From positions 1 through 37,397 of the forward strand of contig NZ_SMNT01000056.1 of NCBI RefSeq assembly GCF_004348265.1: 37,397 bases of DNA. The letters run 5' to 3'. The stretch comes from Methylobacterium segetis. GTDB lineage: Bacteria > Pseudomonadota > Alphaproteobacteria > Rhizobiales > Beijerinckiaceae. Made by a program: the position numbers and the translations under genes. Under the pieces are notes generated by a model that made no database searches, had not been told where the DNA came from, and saw only the letters and a program-made list of their open reading frames with translations. Of this stretch, positions 37,301 to 37,397 are shown piece by piece (position 1 is the first letter of the stretch; each line of letters begins with the position of its first letter).

Positions 37301-37397
37301 GGGCCGCGCCCGGATTTACGCCGTCGACAGGTTGCAGAAGGAGACGACGACTCAGATCACGAACCTGTCGGTCGACCTCAACGCCGCCGTCGCGCAG
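34344..37397 (+). CDS. TipJ-type host specificity / tail tip protein, partial (3' end outside window)
   Basis: 1018 codons are visible and the frame stays open at the edge. Residues 1-90 form a small beta-grasp-like domain and 97-152 a very hydrophobic Ala/Gly/Val region (SILSVVALVALTAVAPW...), like lambda gpI fused to the N terminus. The rest matches gpJ-type tail tips: LYALTCGRIRPEQVLIGDTPIWDY, GQLRVIGTRILPVW, RRITVQWTARMEGRLLKRGDLVKIT, fibronectin-like segments from about residue 800, then a coiled coil near the edge. It determines receptor binding and forms the tail tip. The receptor-binding end lies outside. Confidence 0.85.
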   Translation, partial: MHIAVRHNLLAYDPEDGSVRPENALVLPMREAEAVMGETVAALLARVAWRFDLPTVLKVNGAYLGRDEWSGTHLAVNDNVEFLSRPLGNMAGGSGGKSILSVVALVALTAVAPWAGGVIAGATGATGFAFSAISSLASAAIVGAGALAISHFLSPKAGGKTAASDELYAFGLQGNAARPMQPVPVLNGRLRFAPDYGAPTYSEYDGDRMIDYALYALTCGRIRPEQVLIGDTPIWDYQTGYNPAYPGITLQFVEPGQQVTLYPVNVLTADEMNGVELTTAFTPGYIVNAAGTTAQTLLFDFVWPGGIWRQPKDKLLEGATHIVVRGRPVNEAGAPIGDYTTIFNKIYTFAKKSQIRVTERVAVPPGRWEVAACRVNPPLSEAGTGSDDVTWTAVRAHIDGPQAFPRVSMLAVRGEASKQLSGISGGQLRVIGTRILPVWRDGLFVEEPTRSIAWAALDWWRNGDYAAGLSLSDTDFQAFVAYDALWTSLGHTFDHRFTEVQNLDDVLETVLKAGRAFPAPVGDKLTLTRDQPRGLSRMLFTENDILRDSLEIDYALSDEAWADGIVGEYLDETTWRLAEVSSAPDGVTLLKPARVQLQGITNRKQATGVVRFMAAESQYRRITVQWTARMEGRLLKRGDLVKITAEEPETWGQSCEIVGVAADGLTLTLDPAPAWEASGNHYVEIRRRDGRPWGPVRVSRGASDAIAMVSSTEAQVTAGQQGMTLAGALARSDTQERPWLAFSPGQPRTFPVLITEGDPDQDGEHIHLTGVLDAPEVYATTENGVPPLIQIPDLFSDAMPVILGLGALITQVQLNLVLSAGWQPARNAASYVADVSYDNGGQWVRAYEGDRTTFEAVVGGSDQMMVRVAGVTPAGVRGAFFVVAVDCPSLVVSNQTVGLIQIDYEDLSANIQAQIDKVDDVAARAEEIRKALSPDPNIRATALDPALTAVRADLDLLSEMAVRNTLALTTLGDQLRAAGLEVLTGEGRARIYAVDRLQKETTTQITNLSVDLNAAVAQ

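Overview
The window is high-GC DNA with strong G/C preference at third codon positions, frequent GTG starts and ATGA/GTGA gene overlaps. Together with a PilZ protein and a small secreted proline-rich protein at the left edge, this suggests an alphaproteobacterium of the Methylobacterium type. That placement is inferred from style, not from a marker gene. About 35 kb of the window is a temperate siphophage genome (a prophage) with lambda-like organisation. It runs off the right edge inside the tail-tip gene.

Layout. (1) 1-1906: flanking DNA with a HAD-type phosphatase-like gene running off the left edge, a PilZ protein, a small hypothetical and a secreted small protein. (2) 1925-6262, minus strand: a leftward early operon of overlapping genes. 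It starts with a small membrane protein, passes through small hypotheticals and a small XRE regulator, and ends with a recombination module: a protein with an SSB-like C-terminal tip, a PD-(D/E)XK exonuclease and a RecA-like AAA ATPase. The next gene, a C5-cytosine methyltransferase, is cut off after about 18 codons, which marks the damaged or rearranged left end of the prophage. (3) 6262-7264: the immunity region, with a minus-strand repressor without a cleavage domain, a plus-strand Cro-like gene, and four copies of a 19-bp dyad operator, two in front of each early promoter. (4) 7261-16083: a rightward operon with a Crp/Fnr-type regulator, many small genes, a RuvC-like resolvase, an N6-adenine-type methyltransferase, a DnaB-like helicase, a DUF1376-type replication gene carrying nine 12-bp-spaced CGTNACG elements (likely origin), and a NusG paralogue placed just before the late genes. 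(5) 16218-16941: two minus-strand accessory genes. (6) 17033-37397: the late operon, with HNH nuclease, small and large terminase, portal, S49/SppA-type protease, HK97-type capsid, head-completion genes, tail terminator, tail tube, a tail chaperone pair joined by a GGGAAAC -1 frameshift, tape measure, minor tail proteins, DUF1833, NlpC/P60 and the TipJ-type tip protein. Two minus-strand accessory genes (25279-25458 and 32983-33312) sit inside this late operon.

How it works together (inference). The repressor holds both early promoters through the paired operators. On induction the left operon supplies recombination functions and the right operon supplies replication from the origin inside the DUF1376 gene. 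The phage NusG is a good candidate for switching on or extending transcription of the late genes. No integrase, lysis genes, tRNA, CRISPR or insertion sequence was seen. Integrase and lysis genes are either beyond the right edge or, for the integrase, lost with the truncated left end.
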